A stretch of 64,000 nt of DNA from Candidatus Hydrogenedentota bacterium (GTDB lineage Bacteria; Hydrogenedentota; Hydrogenedentia; Hydrogenedentales; JAEUWI01): assembly GCA_016182605.1 (NCBI GenBank), contig JACPGE010000074.1, positions 65,694 to 129,693 of the forward strand. The letters are read 5' to 3'. Below, piece by piece: positions 34,183 through 42,333 of the stretch. Within the stretch, counting starts at the first letter, position 1, and the number at the start of each line of letters is the position of its first letter. The position numbers and the translations under genes are program-made. The notes under the pieces were generated by a model. That model was not told where the DNA came from, did not search any database, and was given only the letters and a program-made list of their open reading frames with translations.

Positions 34183-35977
34183 TCACTTGAGGCGGCTCAG
34201 CCATCTCACGATAGAATCTCGTCACTTCATCCGGGAAATCTGTGCATGACAATTTCTCTTCGAGCAAGTATTCTGCAATTAGGTATTCATGCACGGGCCG
34301 TAGAGCGAATCCAATTCGAAACGACCTGTCCGATGAAGAGCGATAGCCAAGCGGCGCCATGAGCGTGTGAAGCAATAGTGGCATGAGGCTTATTCGTCCC
34401 ACAGAAAAGACTCGTGTTGCAATCTTTTCAATCTCCTGCTCGTCTATACTCTCATCAAGACCAATGCGGTGCGCCACCCTAGAACACATCGCCCACGCCA
34501 CCTCCCTCATCACCCGATTCAGCTTAACTATCATTGCATTCGCATCAAGAGCAGGGTCCACTTTGGGCCGGCCGGTAATACTGAGGTCTCGTCTCAATTT
34601 GCGTTCAATCCACGAACTTATCAGACCTGTTCGACCGATCTTTCGTATACCATGCTCAACAATATCCTCGACAATGAAACTCAAGAAAAGCGGGTGCCTT
34701 ACAAGATCGCCGTAAGGCGCAAGATTTCCACTCAATATCCGAAGCCGTAATTCCTGCACAATTTGAGAAGCCGCCTCCCCCAGGACATATTCAACTCCCT
34801 GCAGGTACTCGCACACTTGCGGAATTTTCCAATTGCACAAAGTCACAAGTCTGGCTGGCCTTTCAGGAGCATTCTTTGCGGAGAACTCGGAGAACGCTAT
34901 TTCAAAATTGCCGAACATTGACATCAAATACTCGGAGCGCGCTGTGAGCACAATGGGGCACCTGAAGTCGGAAAGCGCGTTGCTGAGACGTTGCATTCCA
35001 ATCAAGTCCGCGAAGACGCGATTCTCATCCAATCCATCGATCACGATAAGGTGGCTCAAATTCTCATTGGCAAGTGCCACGCCCAAAACGGGTCCGGCTA
35101 AATCCTCAAATATCCTGCGCTCCGTTTCGTCAAAATCTGAAAAAGCGCCCAATGACTGCGTCACATCTACCAACAGAGAATTCGTGCCGCTGAATGCATT
35201 GGGAGTGAGGTTGGGCGCCCATATGTATAGTGGCGTGCCGGCAAAGCCCTTGACCGCCAGATTCAATACCATGGTGGTCTTTCCGGAACCGAAAATACCG
35301 GTTACTATGGTCCATCGAATTCGCTCCCACCCAGTACGTATCGCGCAAATGTTGAATCTGTCTGTGGGAGGCTCCTCTTCTCTTGTGCATGGCTTGTCAC
35401 GCGCGAACCTCAGAATCGTCTCCTGCGCTGGCACGTCCTCCACAATACACTCCGAAAACTGGAAGAGGCTCTCGTGCCTCCTCTGCAATTCCGCTGCATT
35501 CTCTTGAAGCCTTTTCTTGAGCCTATCTTCTATTGCCTCTCCCATTTTCAAACGAAGGTCATCAAGACTCCAAAGCAAAGCCGTTTGCGCCTGGCCATCT
35601 GCAACAATCTCCTCCAATAGAGGCTCTAATTTCTCCCGCATAGCCTTGCTTCTTGAATCGCGATTGTAAATCAGAACGTAGCTATTGCACCGGACATTCG
35701 ATGCCCTGAACTTCTCAATGCTGTTCACCATCTGCCTGATCTGCTCCGGACCTATCGATTCAACTTCAAATCCTTTGCACTGAACAACACATTCGAGCCG
35801 CCCGCTTGCTATCGCCTGAAGATCTATACCCATTTGGTCTCTGGCGCCTCGAGCCGGTACCCGCACAAGCGTGGGCCACAAGAGACGAAGATAGTTTATT
35901 ACGCTTCGCTCAAACTCGCTCCCCACAGAGGCCCATAGCTTGCCCTTGTGCTTCTTCCACTTGGCAGAAGCCTTCAT
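34163..35977 (-). CDS. Mrr-type nuclease fused to NACHT NTPase, putative antiphage protein
   Basis: 604 residues. The ATG at 35977 has AAGGA seven bases upstream; a GTG at 35983 is also open. Residues ~15-130 match an Mrr/PD-(D/E)xK nuclease: E21 (GSEFE), D52 (MGIDLQA) and Q66-C-K68. Residues ~220-360 are a NACHT-type P-loop NTPase: Walker A GIFGSGK233TT, Walker B LIVID314GLDE, then TARSEY. HPLFLSF (428-434) and VHEYLIAEYL (562-571) are the helical/winged-helix motifs that close a NACHT module. Only ~30 residues follow, so there is no TPR or LRR sensor as in large Avs proteins. Base composition is clearly lower in G+C than its neighbours (for example 26 and 31 G/C per 60 at 34861 and 34741, against 44 at 33121). 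By analogy it would cleave DNA on phage detection. Confidence 0.75.
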   Translation of the reverse strand: MKASAKWKKHKGKLWASVGSEFERSVINYLRLLWPTLVRVPARGARDQMGIDLQAIASGRLECVVQCKGFEVESIGPEQIRQMVNSIEKFRASNVRCNSYVLIYNRDSRSKAMREKLEPLLEEIVADGQAQTALLWSLDDLRLKMGEAIEDRLKKRLQENAAELQRRHESLFQFSECIVEDVPAQETILRFARDKPCTREEEPPTDRFNICAIRTGWERIRWTIVTGIFGSGKTTMVLNLAVKGFAGTPLYIWAPNLTPNAFSGTNSLLVDVTQSLGAFSDFDETERRIFEDLAGPVLGVALANENLSHLIVIDGLDENRVFADLIGMQRLSNALSDFRCPIVLTARSEYLMSMFGNFEIAFSEFSAKNAPERPARLVTLCNWKIPQVCEYLQGVEYVLGEAASQIVQELRLRILSGNLAPYGDLVRHPLFLSFIVEDIVEHGIRKIGRTGLISSWIERKLRRDLSITGRPKVDPALDANAMIVKLNRVMREVAWAMCSRVAHRIGLDESIDEQEIEKIATRVFSVGRISLMPLLLHTLMAPLGYRSSSDRSFRIGFALRPVHEYLIAEYLLEEKLSCTDFPDEVTRFYREMAEPPQVSDAEVD

Positions 35978-36010
35978 ATCCACTTCCTTTTCGTTGTGCC
36001 GTTTACTAGC

Positions 36011-36040
36011 ACTTTAGTGCCACCTGACTCATATTTTCAA
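36011..36040 (-). promoter_or_regulatory. Predicted promoter of the Mrr-NACHT gene, overlapping an inverted repeat
   Basis: On the minus strand TTGAAA and TAAAGT are 18 bases apart, giving a ~27-base leader before 35977. The -10 lies inside GCACT-AA-AGTGC (36009-36020), a possible operator. Confidence 0.4.
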
Positions 36041-36120
36041 GTCCGATGTTCACAATGTGCCCGCGAAGAACGTTCTCGTGTATCATCCCCCTGGATTCCA
36101 CACGAGGGAGGACGCACCCC

Positions 36121-37359
36121 ATGAAACGCCGTGAATTCCTGTTGAGCAGCGCCGTGGCCGGAACCGCGGCCACCCTGCCCGCAAGCGCGCCAGCCGCTGA
36201 AAGCACCCTGCCGGACAACCAATGGAAGCCCCTGCCCGACCTCGGCACGCACTGGGAACTCCTGGAAAAACTCTCCGCCCGGTGTGTGCCGTCCATGAGT
36301 TTTCTGAACACGGCTTACACCGATCCCGCCACGTGGGTGGAGGAGGCGCGGGCGGCGTTGCGGGAGTGTTTCCAGTTTCCGTCCACCCCGGAGGACTTGG
36401 CACCGGAGGTGCTGGCCTCCGTGGATTGCGGGGACTTCACACGGGAGTATGTGCGCATCCGCGGCACCGTGGGCATTCCTGTGCCGCTCTATCTGCTCGT
36501 GCCCAAGGGCCTCAGCGCTCCGGCGCCCGCCCTGGTGGCCTTGCACGATCACGGCGGCTTCTATTTCTGGGGCAAGGAGAAACTCGTGCGGGTGGATCCG
36601 GTCCATCCGGAATTGCGGCACTACACGGACACCTATTATGGCGGCCGCTACATCGCGGAGGAACTGGCGCGCCGGGGTTATGTGGTCGCCGTGCCGGACA
36701 TGCTCCATTGGGGCGAGCGCGGCATGTATTTCGAGGCCGACCCCGATCGTATCAAGCAACGCACGCTGGACGTGACCGAGGAGGACATCAAGCAGTTCAA
36801 TGCCCGCTCCAGTGCCCACGAGGAAATGCTCGGACGATCGATCCTGGTGGCGGGAACGACGGAATCGGGCGTCATCGCAGGGGACGACTGCCGCGCGGCA
36901 GATTATCTGTGCAGCCGGCCGGAGGTGGACGCGGATCGCGTGGGCTGCCTGGGGCTGAGCGTGGGTTCCGTGCGCAGTATCTTCCTGGGCGCCTTGCACC
37001 CGAAGGTGCGGGCTTCCGTGGCCGTGTGCTGGATGGCCGAGTACCAGCAGATGATGCGCAACAATGTGCGCTGGGCCATCGGTTTTACAAAGCTCGTGCC
37101 GGGACTCTACAACAAGCTCGACTGGCCCGATCTTGGCGGGCTTCATTACCCCGGGGCCCTCATGACCATCAACGGCCTGAAGGACGAATTGTATCCGCTG
37201 CAGGCCGCGCAGGATGCCGTGGCGAAGCTGGAAAAGATCTACGCCAAAATGGGCGTGCCGGAGAAGTACGAGGGCGTGTTTTTCGATGGCCCCCATGAGT
37301 TTAATCTGGAAATGCAGGAACGCGCCTTTGCCTGGCTGGACGAACAACTGAAGGGATGA
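36121..37359 (+). CDS. Tat-exported alpha/beta hydrolase (acetylxylan-esterase/dienelactone-hydrolase-like)
   Basis: 412 residues. The ATG follows GGGAGGA. A twin-arginine signal (KRREFLLSSAVAG) is followed by an alpha/beta hydrolase: PALVALHDHGGFYFWGKEK (strand and oxyanion loop), nucleophile elbow GLS280VGS, an Asp near INGLKDELYPL and a His in DGPHEFNLEM. The long insertion between the first strand and the elbow is common in the dienelactone-hydrolase/abhydrolase_7 group found next to sugar-cleaving enzymes in these phyla. The next gene overlaps or abuts its stop, so the two are co-translated. Confidence 0.82.
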   Translation: MKRREFLLSSAVAGTAATLPASAPAAESTLPDNQWKPLPDLGTHWELLEKLSARCVPSMSFLNTAYTDPATWVEEARAALRECFQFPSTPEDLAPEVLASVDCGDFTREYVRIRGTVGIPVPLYLLVPKGLSAPAPALVALHDHGGFYFWGKEKLVRVDPVHPELRHYTDTYYGGRYIAEELARRGYVVAVPDMLHWGERGMYFEADPDRIKQRTLDVTEEDIKQFNARSSAHEEMLGRSILVAGTTESGVIAGDDCRAADYLCSRPEVDADRVGCLGLSVGSVRSIFLGALHPKVRASVAVCWMAEYQQMMRNNVRWAIGFTKLVPGLYNKLDWPDLGGLHYPGALMTINGLKDELYPLQAAQDAVAKLEKIYAKMGVPEKYEGVFFDGPHEFNLEMQERAFAWLDEQLKG

Positions 37360-37364
37360 TCTGG

Positions 37365-38612
37365 ATGAAGCAAGCATATGCATTCCAACGGAGGACCGTG
37401 GGAACGAGACCCAGGGGCGTGCTCCTGTTTTTGACCCTGTTGACGATCCCATCGTACCTCGCCCACGCGCAGGAGGCCCCGAAGTATTCGGTCGAACTGC
37501 GCACGGTGATGGAGCACGACGACAGGGAGTTCCTCTGGTTTCATCCCCGGGCCTGCGCCATTCCCGGGCCGCAACCCTTCCAGTTGATGACGATTCAGAA
37601 GCACCTGCATCTCTCCGACTTCTATTCCGGGCTTCACACGATGACGAGCCACGACGGTGGCGCGACGTGGACGCCCCCCGAGGCCCAGGCGCCCCTCGCG
37701 TGGAGAGACGAGGGCGATGGCGCGATCGAGGCCGTGTGCGACGTGACCCCGGCTTGGCACGCGCCGTCCGGTAAGGCGATCGCCATCGGCATCAAGGTGC
37801 GCTACCGCGATGGCGTGCAGGTCTATGACAAGCCCCAGTCCCATGGCGCGGCCTATGCAGTCTATGATCCCAAGTCCGCCCAGTGGTCCGCGTGGCAATT
37901 TGTGGAGATGCCCGATCCCGCGGGCAAGTTCTACCTCACCGGCCCCGGCTGCGCGCAATGGCACGTGGAAGAGAACGGCGATCTGCTCCTGCCCTTCTAC
38001 TACCGCGCGGCGGACACGGAACAGTTTTCCTCAACCGTCATGCGCTGCAGCTTCGACGGCAAGACGCTGCGCTATCTGGAGCACGGCACGGAGATGACGG
38101 TGGACGTGGAGCGCGGCCTCGTGGAGCCCTCCCTCACCCGCTGGCAGGGGCGCTACTATCTCACGATTCGCAACGACGTGAAAGGCTACGTCACCACGAG
38201 CATGGACGGGCTGCACTACGATCCGATTCGGCCCTGGCTCTTCGACGACGGCGGCGAACTGGGCAGCTACAACACCCAGCAGCACTGGATTGCCCACAGT
38301 GGCGGCCTCTTCCTCTCCTACACGCGGCGCGGCGCGAACAACGATCATGTTTTCCGCAACCGCGCGCCGCTCTTCATGGCGCAGGTGGACCCGAAGACGC
38401 TGCGGGTGCTGCGCGCCACGGAGAAGGCCTTGATCCCGGAACGCGGAGCCACGCTGGGCAACTCCGGCGTTGCGAACATCAGCCCCACGGAGACCTGGGT
38501 TACGGTGTCCGAGGGCGTGTGGGACGACGCGATCCGCGCCCGGGGCGCGAAAGGTGCGACGTATATTGCACACATCCTTTGGGAAACGCCCAACCTGCTG
38601 GTGAAAGAGTAG
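37365..38612 (+). CDS. Exported sialidase-fold (BNR-like) glycosidase-like protein
   Basis: 415 residues from the ATG at 37365, which has AAGGG nine bases upstream; an ATG at 37356 overlaps the previous stop as ATGA but leaves no room for a ribosome site. The signal peptide ends near AHAQ. The body has a six-bladed propeller pattern: a BNR/Asp-box SHDGGATWTPPE, plus STMDGLHYD-type turns, and an Arg in FHPRACAIPGP. It resembles exo-sialidase-fold hydrolases, but the full catalytic set of a sialidase is not evident by eye. Partner of the esterase upstream and converges on the GH106-like gene. Confidence 0.68.
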   Translation: MKQAYAFQRRTVGTRPRGVLLFLTLLTIPSYLAHAQEAPKYSVELRTVMEHDDREFLWFHPRACAIPGPQPFQLMTIQKHLHLSDFYSGLHTMTSHDGGATWTPPEAQAPLAWRDEGDGAIEAVCDVTPAWHAPSGKAIAIGIKVRYRDGVQVYDKPQSHGAAYAVYDPKSAQWSAWQFVEMPDPAGKFYLTGPGCAQWHVEENGDLLLPFYYRAADTEQFSSTVMRCSFDGKTLRYLEHGTEMTVDVERGLVEPSLTRWQGRYYLTIRNDVKGYVTTSMDGLHYDPIRPWLFDDGGELGSYNTQQHWIAHSGGLFLSYTRRGANNDHVFRNRAPLFMAQVDPKTLRVLRATEKALIPERGATLGNSGVANISPTETWVTVSEGVWDDAIRARGAKGATYIAHILWETPNLLVKE

Positions 38613-38675
38613 GCGCTGGGCAGCGGAAAAATTTCGGCCCGGTGCGCGGATGCATCCACTTCGCTTCCATACAGC

Positions 38676-38705
38676 GTGCCCGCCGCGCATCCTCACGGCG
38701 GGCAC
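38676..38705. terminator. Bidirectional hairpin between convergent genes
   Basis: A perfect ten-base stem GTGCCCGCCG/CGGCGGGCAC with a ten-base loop lies 64 bases after the sialidase-fold stop and 14 bases after the GH106-like stop, so it can serve both. No U-run. Confidence 0.55.
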
Positions 38706-38718
38706 TGGATGAAAAGGC

Positions 38719-41700
38719 TCAGCGAGCCTTCACGCTGCCAGCCAGCAGCGTGAACGGTTCAAAGAGGCCGTAGTCGATGGTGTCGTAACTATCGCCCGGC
38801 GGCGGACCGGGATTCGGCGCCTTCCGGAAGTGTTCCGGGCCGGACAATCCGCGCCCGGGATTGCCATGGTGCGGTCCCAGGGTGTTCTTCGGCGTGCCGA
38901 AAACCGTCACGCTAATCTCGTTGTCTCCGGCCTGGATCAGTCCGGATACGTCGCAACGCCAGGGCGCGTGCCAAATGTGGCCTGCCCCTTTTCCATTTAC
39001 GGAAACGTTCGCCACGGCGCCATACCATTCCGGCAGTTCGACCACATGGGCCGCCGCGCTTTCCGCAACGGTGAAGCGCTGGGTATAGGTCATTGCGGCG
39101 CCGTACATCGCGTGCCCCTGGGCCTTCCACGGCCCGACCGCAAGCGGCGCATCGGCAACGATTTCAAAGCCCCGAGCCACAGCTTCCAGGCGGAAATTCC
39201 CCAGCACGTAAGCCGGCTCCAACTCGTGGAACATGGTCATCGGACGGGCCGCAATCACGACCTCGTTCCCGCCCTGTACCGCGCACGCATGAATATCGAT
39301 CTTATGCGCCGCCCGATCCATCCACCACTGTTCCGGATCCACCGTCAAGGGCTTCCCGTTGCAGGTGATGCTGTAGAGATCGCCGCGCTCCACCACGAAC
39401 CAAAGTTCTGAGGGCGCCGCATCGCGAATGGTGAAGCGGTACGTGGCTTCAAAACCGCTCTCTTCGGGGAAGGTCTTCGTAATCAATTGATCGCGCAGTT
39501 GCACCGCGTGGTCCCACGGGTTCCGGTCGAGTCCATGCGCGCGGAAGATCTGCTCCGCGGCCTGATAAAAGTACATGTCCTGCTTCGTCTCGCCACCCGC
39601 CGTCACATCGACGTAGTCCAGCGTGAGCACATTGGGTCCCATACGCTCCACGACGGTTGCTGACGTGGCCGCCACTGCCGTGAATAGCGGCTCGTCGACG
39701 GCCACCGGATCGGCGCCCGCTTTCGCAAAGAACAACAACTGACTGCCACAGGGCGGCAGGTCGAAACCGCACTCGATCAAATCCCCCTTGCGCGAGAAGG
39801 ATACAGGCACATCGGTCTTCCCGGATTCCAGATCCCACGCGCGCACACCGCCGGCACGCGCCTCAATGCGGCCCATGGCGGGCTGCTCTATGCTCGTGTT
39901 CACCAACAACACAAGATCGCCGTCGTCAAACTGGCGGCGCTGGTGGTAAAGAATACCGCTGTCCGCGCCGGCGCGAAGCACCTGAAACGCATCCCCCGTG
40001 CGCGCCCGCAGCCGTTCGATCAAGCTGTCAGGCGAGACGGCATTCCAGCCCTTGGACATGGCCATCGTTGCCGCCAGATTGGCCTCGGCGCCATCGACTC
40101 GCGCGGGCGGAGACGCCGCGGCGCATAGTACCGTGCCCCCCTGTTCCAGGAAGGCCCCAAGCAGCTTCACCGTCGCCCCGTTCAGGTTCTCCGTCTCCGG
40201 CGGCAGCACGACCGTGTGGTAGGCGCGCTCGCCAACCACGAAGCGCGCATCGCGCACCGCGCCGCGATCCTCGATGATGTCTTCGGAGCCCAAGTCAAAT
40301 TCGATCTGCGCCTGGGCAAGTTCCGTTATCAGCCTCTGGAACGAATTGCCGAGCGTGTCGAGCTTTTCCCTGTCCCCCTGATACATCCAGCCCGTGGTCG
40401 TGGGTTCCAGCACCAGGATCTCGTTGATCTGCTTGCCGCTCGACATCGCTGCGGAAAGCCGCGTGAAGTACTGGGCGGACACGTGGTACGCCTCGAACCA
40501 CGGCGCGTGATACGAGAACGACGGCGGGTAGTCCGCCTTGCGCGCGCCCCGGTTCGTAATCTGCGAGAGGTGCTCGTTCAACGTGTTCACGCCCAGCACG
40601 AGCAGCCAATCGCCGATGCGCTTCAGGTCTTCAAAGCGCACGTCCCACCCTGCGCCGCCATAGGTCTCGCACAAGGTCCGGGTGCGCCCCGCCTGGTTCG
40701 CCGCGCTCGCGAGTTCGAGCACGGAACGCACATTGCCAAACTGCGCATGAACGTCTTCGCTATACTGGTTGAAGAGCGTGTCGATCGCGGGCCGCTGGTG
40801 CCAGGCGTACATCGCCATGTTGTCCGGAGCCGTGCGCGCTTCGGGCCAGCCATGCTCCCAATAGTGCCCCGTTAGTTCCAGCTTGTTGGCCTCGCACCAG
40901 GCGGAAAAAGGCTGCGCCCAGCGCTCGGTAAAAAGATCCAGCAGGGTCTGGTAATAATCATGCCGGACGCGCTTCCAGTCGCCGGCGGGATACCACAGGC
41001 TCAGCCGCTGCGGCATCAAATCGTAGCCCCGCCGTTGCAGGAATTGTTCCGCGAGATCGGGCGTCCAATGCAGCCCCGACGCAATGGCGAGATGCGGCTC
41101 GTCGGTAAACACGCCCGGAACCCGCCCGCCAAACTGCGCGCCAATCTGCGCCTTGTACGCGTCCATCGTGATCGAAAGAAACTTCTCCGTCACGCCGGGC
41201 CGGATCAAGTCCACATAGAAGGTGCCGCCATACCACGGCGAGTTCCCGCAATAATTCTCCACGAGCACGATGTAGGTCCCCGCGGGCAGGGAACCGTCGC
41301 GGTACGCTTCCGTCACCTCTTCCGGCGCCGAAAGATCCCTCGTATACACCGCCACCACCGGCTCCTGGATCTCTGCGGGAAGCGCCACTTCTTTGGCCTG
41401 AATGCTCATGGATCGCGACTCGGGCATCGCCTCCGGCACGAGCCCCCCGGCAAAACCCGACGGATACGAGTTCTCGTCGTAGATCCAGATGTTCATGTCG
41501 AGGCGCTCGGCCTCGTCCAGCGCCACCTTCCAAAGCCGGAACCAGTCGTCCGACAAATAAGGTGTCATCAGCCCCGGGCGCGGATGCACCCACGCCTGCT
41601 TCACCGACTGCCCGGCAAGATCGCGCAGTGTGGAGCGGATCTGATCCTCCGTGAGCAGGTCATTCCACACCCACAGCGGACCCGTGCTGTATTCGCGCGG

Positions 41701-41811
41701 CGGTTGCGGGAAAATCTTTTCCAGATCCCCGGCCGATTCCCCGATCGCGCCGCCGGCCATCCCCAAAACAAACGCCATGAACACACCCCTGAAAAATCGC
41801 CTGGTTCCCAC
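38719..41811 (-). CDS. Exported GH106-like glycoside hydrolase (alpha-L-rhamnosidase family)
   Basis: 1030 residues from a GTG at 41811 that has GAGGAG eight bases upstream and a signal peptide ending near GAIGE; an ATG at 41778 would cut the signal. A longer frame to 42138 is unlikely because the promoter lies inside it. The sequence follows the GH106 pattern: RPPREYSTGPLWVWND near the mature start, WIYDENSYPSG, VFTDEPHLA, a long barrel region with NTLNEHLSQ and LEPTTTGWMYQG, a Rossmann-like segment (VVLPPETENLNGATVKLL), and C-terminal beta-sandwiches ending HIWHAPWRCDVSG...NEISVTVFGTP. GH106 enzymes remove alpha-L-rhamnose from plant or microbial polysaccharides. The acidic pair in DENS and DEPH are possible catalytic residues. 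Confidence 0.78.
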   Translation of the reverse strand: MGTRRFFRGVFMAFVLGMAGGAIGESAGDLEKIFPQPPREYSTGPLWVWNDLLTEDQIRSTLRDLAGQSVKQAWVHPRPGLMTPYLSDDWFRLWKVALDEAERLDMNIWIYDENSYPSGFAGGLVPEAMPESRSMSIQAKEVALPAEIQEPVVAVYTRDLSAPEEVTEAYRDGSLPAGTYIVLVENYCGNSPWYGGTFYVDLIRPGVTEKFLSITMDAYKAQIGAQFGGRVPGVFTDEPHLAIASGLHWTPDLAEQFLQRRGYDLMPQRLSLWYPAGDWKRVRHDYYQTLLDLFTERWAQPFSAWCEANKLELTGHYWEHGWPEARTAPDNMAMYAWHQRPAIDTLFNQYSEDVHAQFGNVRSVLELASAANQAGRTRTLCETYGGAGWDVRFEDLKRIGDWLLVLGVNTLNEHLSQITNRGARKADYPPSFSYHAPWFEAYHVSAQYFTRLSAAMSSGKQINEILVLEPTTTGWMYQGDREKLDTLGNSFQRLITELAQAQIEFDLGSEDIIEDRGAVRDARFVVGERAYHTVVLPPETENLNGATVKLLGAFLEQGGTVLCAAASPPARVDGAEANLAATMAMSKGWNAVSPDSLIERLRARTGDAFQVLRAGADSGILYHQRRQFDDGDLVLLVNTSIEQPAMGRIEARAGGVRAWDLESGKTDVPVSFSRKGDLIECGFDLPPCGSQLLFFAKAGADPVAVDEPLFTAVAATSATVVERMGPNVLTLDYVDVTAGGETKQDMYFYQAAEQIFRAHGLDRNPWDHAVQLRDQLITKTFPEESGFEATYRFTIRDAAPSELWFVVERGDLYSITCNGKPLTVDPEQWWMDRAAHKIDIHACAVQGGNEVVIAARPMTMFHELEPAYVLGNFRLEAVARGFEIVADAPLAVGPWKAQGHAMYGAAMTYTQRFTVAESAAAHVVELPEWYGAVANVSVNGKGAGHIWHAPWRCDVSGLIQAGDNEISVTVFGTPKNTLGPHHGNPGRGLSGPEHFRKAPNPGPPPGDSYDTIDYGLFEPFTLLAGSVKAR

Positions 41812-42333
41812 GATGGCTACTCCTCGACTCTCCCCCGAGAGTCTCCTGCAAGGATACGCCTCCGCCGCCGCTTTGGCAATCTTTCTTTCATGCGCCCTCC
41901 GGGATGCCCCGGAATCACCCAAAATGGCGGCCTCCGGCTTCGCCCGGAAAACCCTCCAGGCGGCCCTCGCGGATGGCAGCGCGCCTCCATCCTCGTCGCC
42001 CGCGCGCCCTTGTTTTCGAGCACGCCGCGTGTTACGCTTTACGCTCCGGTGATTCGAAGCGGGGGATTCCGTCGCCTGGCAGCAGCCCGTTGCAAAAGCC
42101 GCGCGATGCCAAGAACGAACAATCTTGGCCGGAATCAAGGCGTGAGACCGCCGGAAATACGCCTATTTTCAAGGTCTCGCAACGCAGAGTTCGGTCAAGA
42201 GGGCCATTCGCAGCCCGCGTTCGAGTTTTACGGGCTGCTAGTCACTTCTCGCTTAATTGCTGGCGCTGGCGGGAAGTCGTCTTACGGCATTCGGGTCCTT
42301 TCGGCGGCGCCGGCGGATCTTAGGACAAAACCC
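41812..42333. other. Divergent intergenic region, no gene seen
   Basis: 522 bases between the GH106-like and U32 genes. Holds the minus-strand promoter at 41851-41879 and a 7-base-pair hairpin GACTCTC-CCCC-GAGAGTC at 41826-41843. I found no repeat copy and no good plus-strand promoter; AGGA precedes the U32 ATG. Confidence 0.6.
41851..41879 (-). promoter_or_regulatory. Predicted promoter of the GH106-like gene with a +1 palindrome
   Basis: TTGCCA and TATCCT are 17 bases apart on the minus strand. Transcription should begin near 41844, and the first 18 transcribed bases form a perfect seven-base-pair hairpin (41826-41843) followed at once by the ribosome site. A regulator bound there, or a structured 5' end, could control expression. 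Confidence 0.5.

Noticed and set aside
40960-42333. Plus-strand extension of the U32 frame over the GH106-like gene
   Set aside because: The upstream part is antisense to a well-supported gene; the U32 start with AGGA at 42334 fits the family N-terminus.
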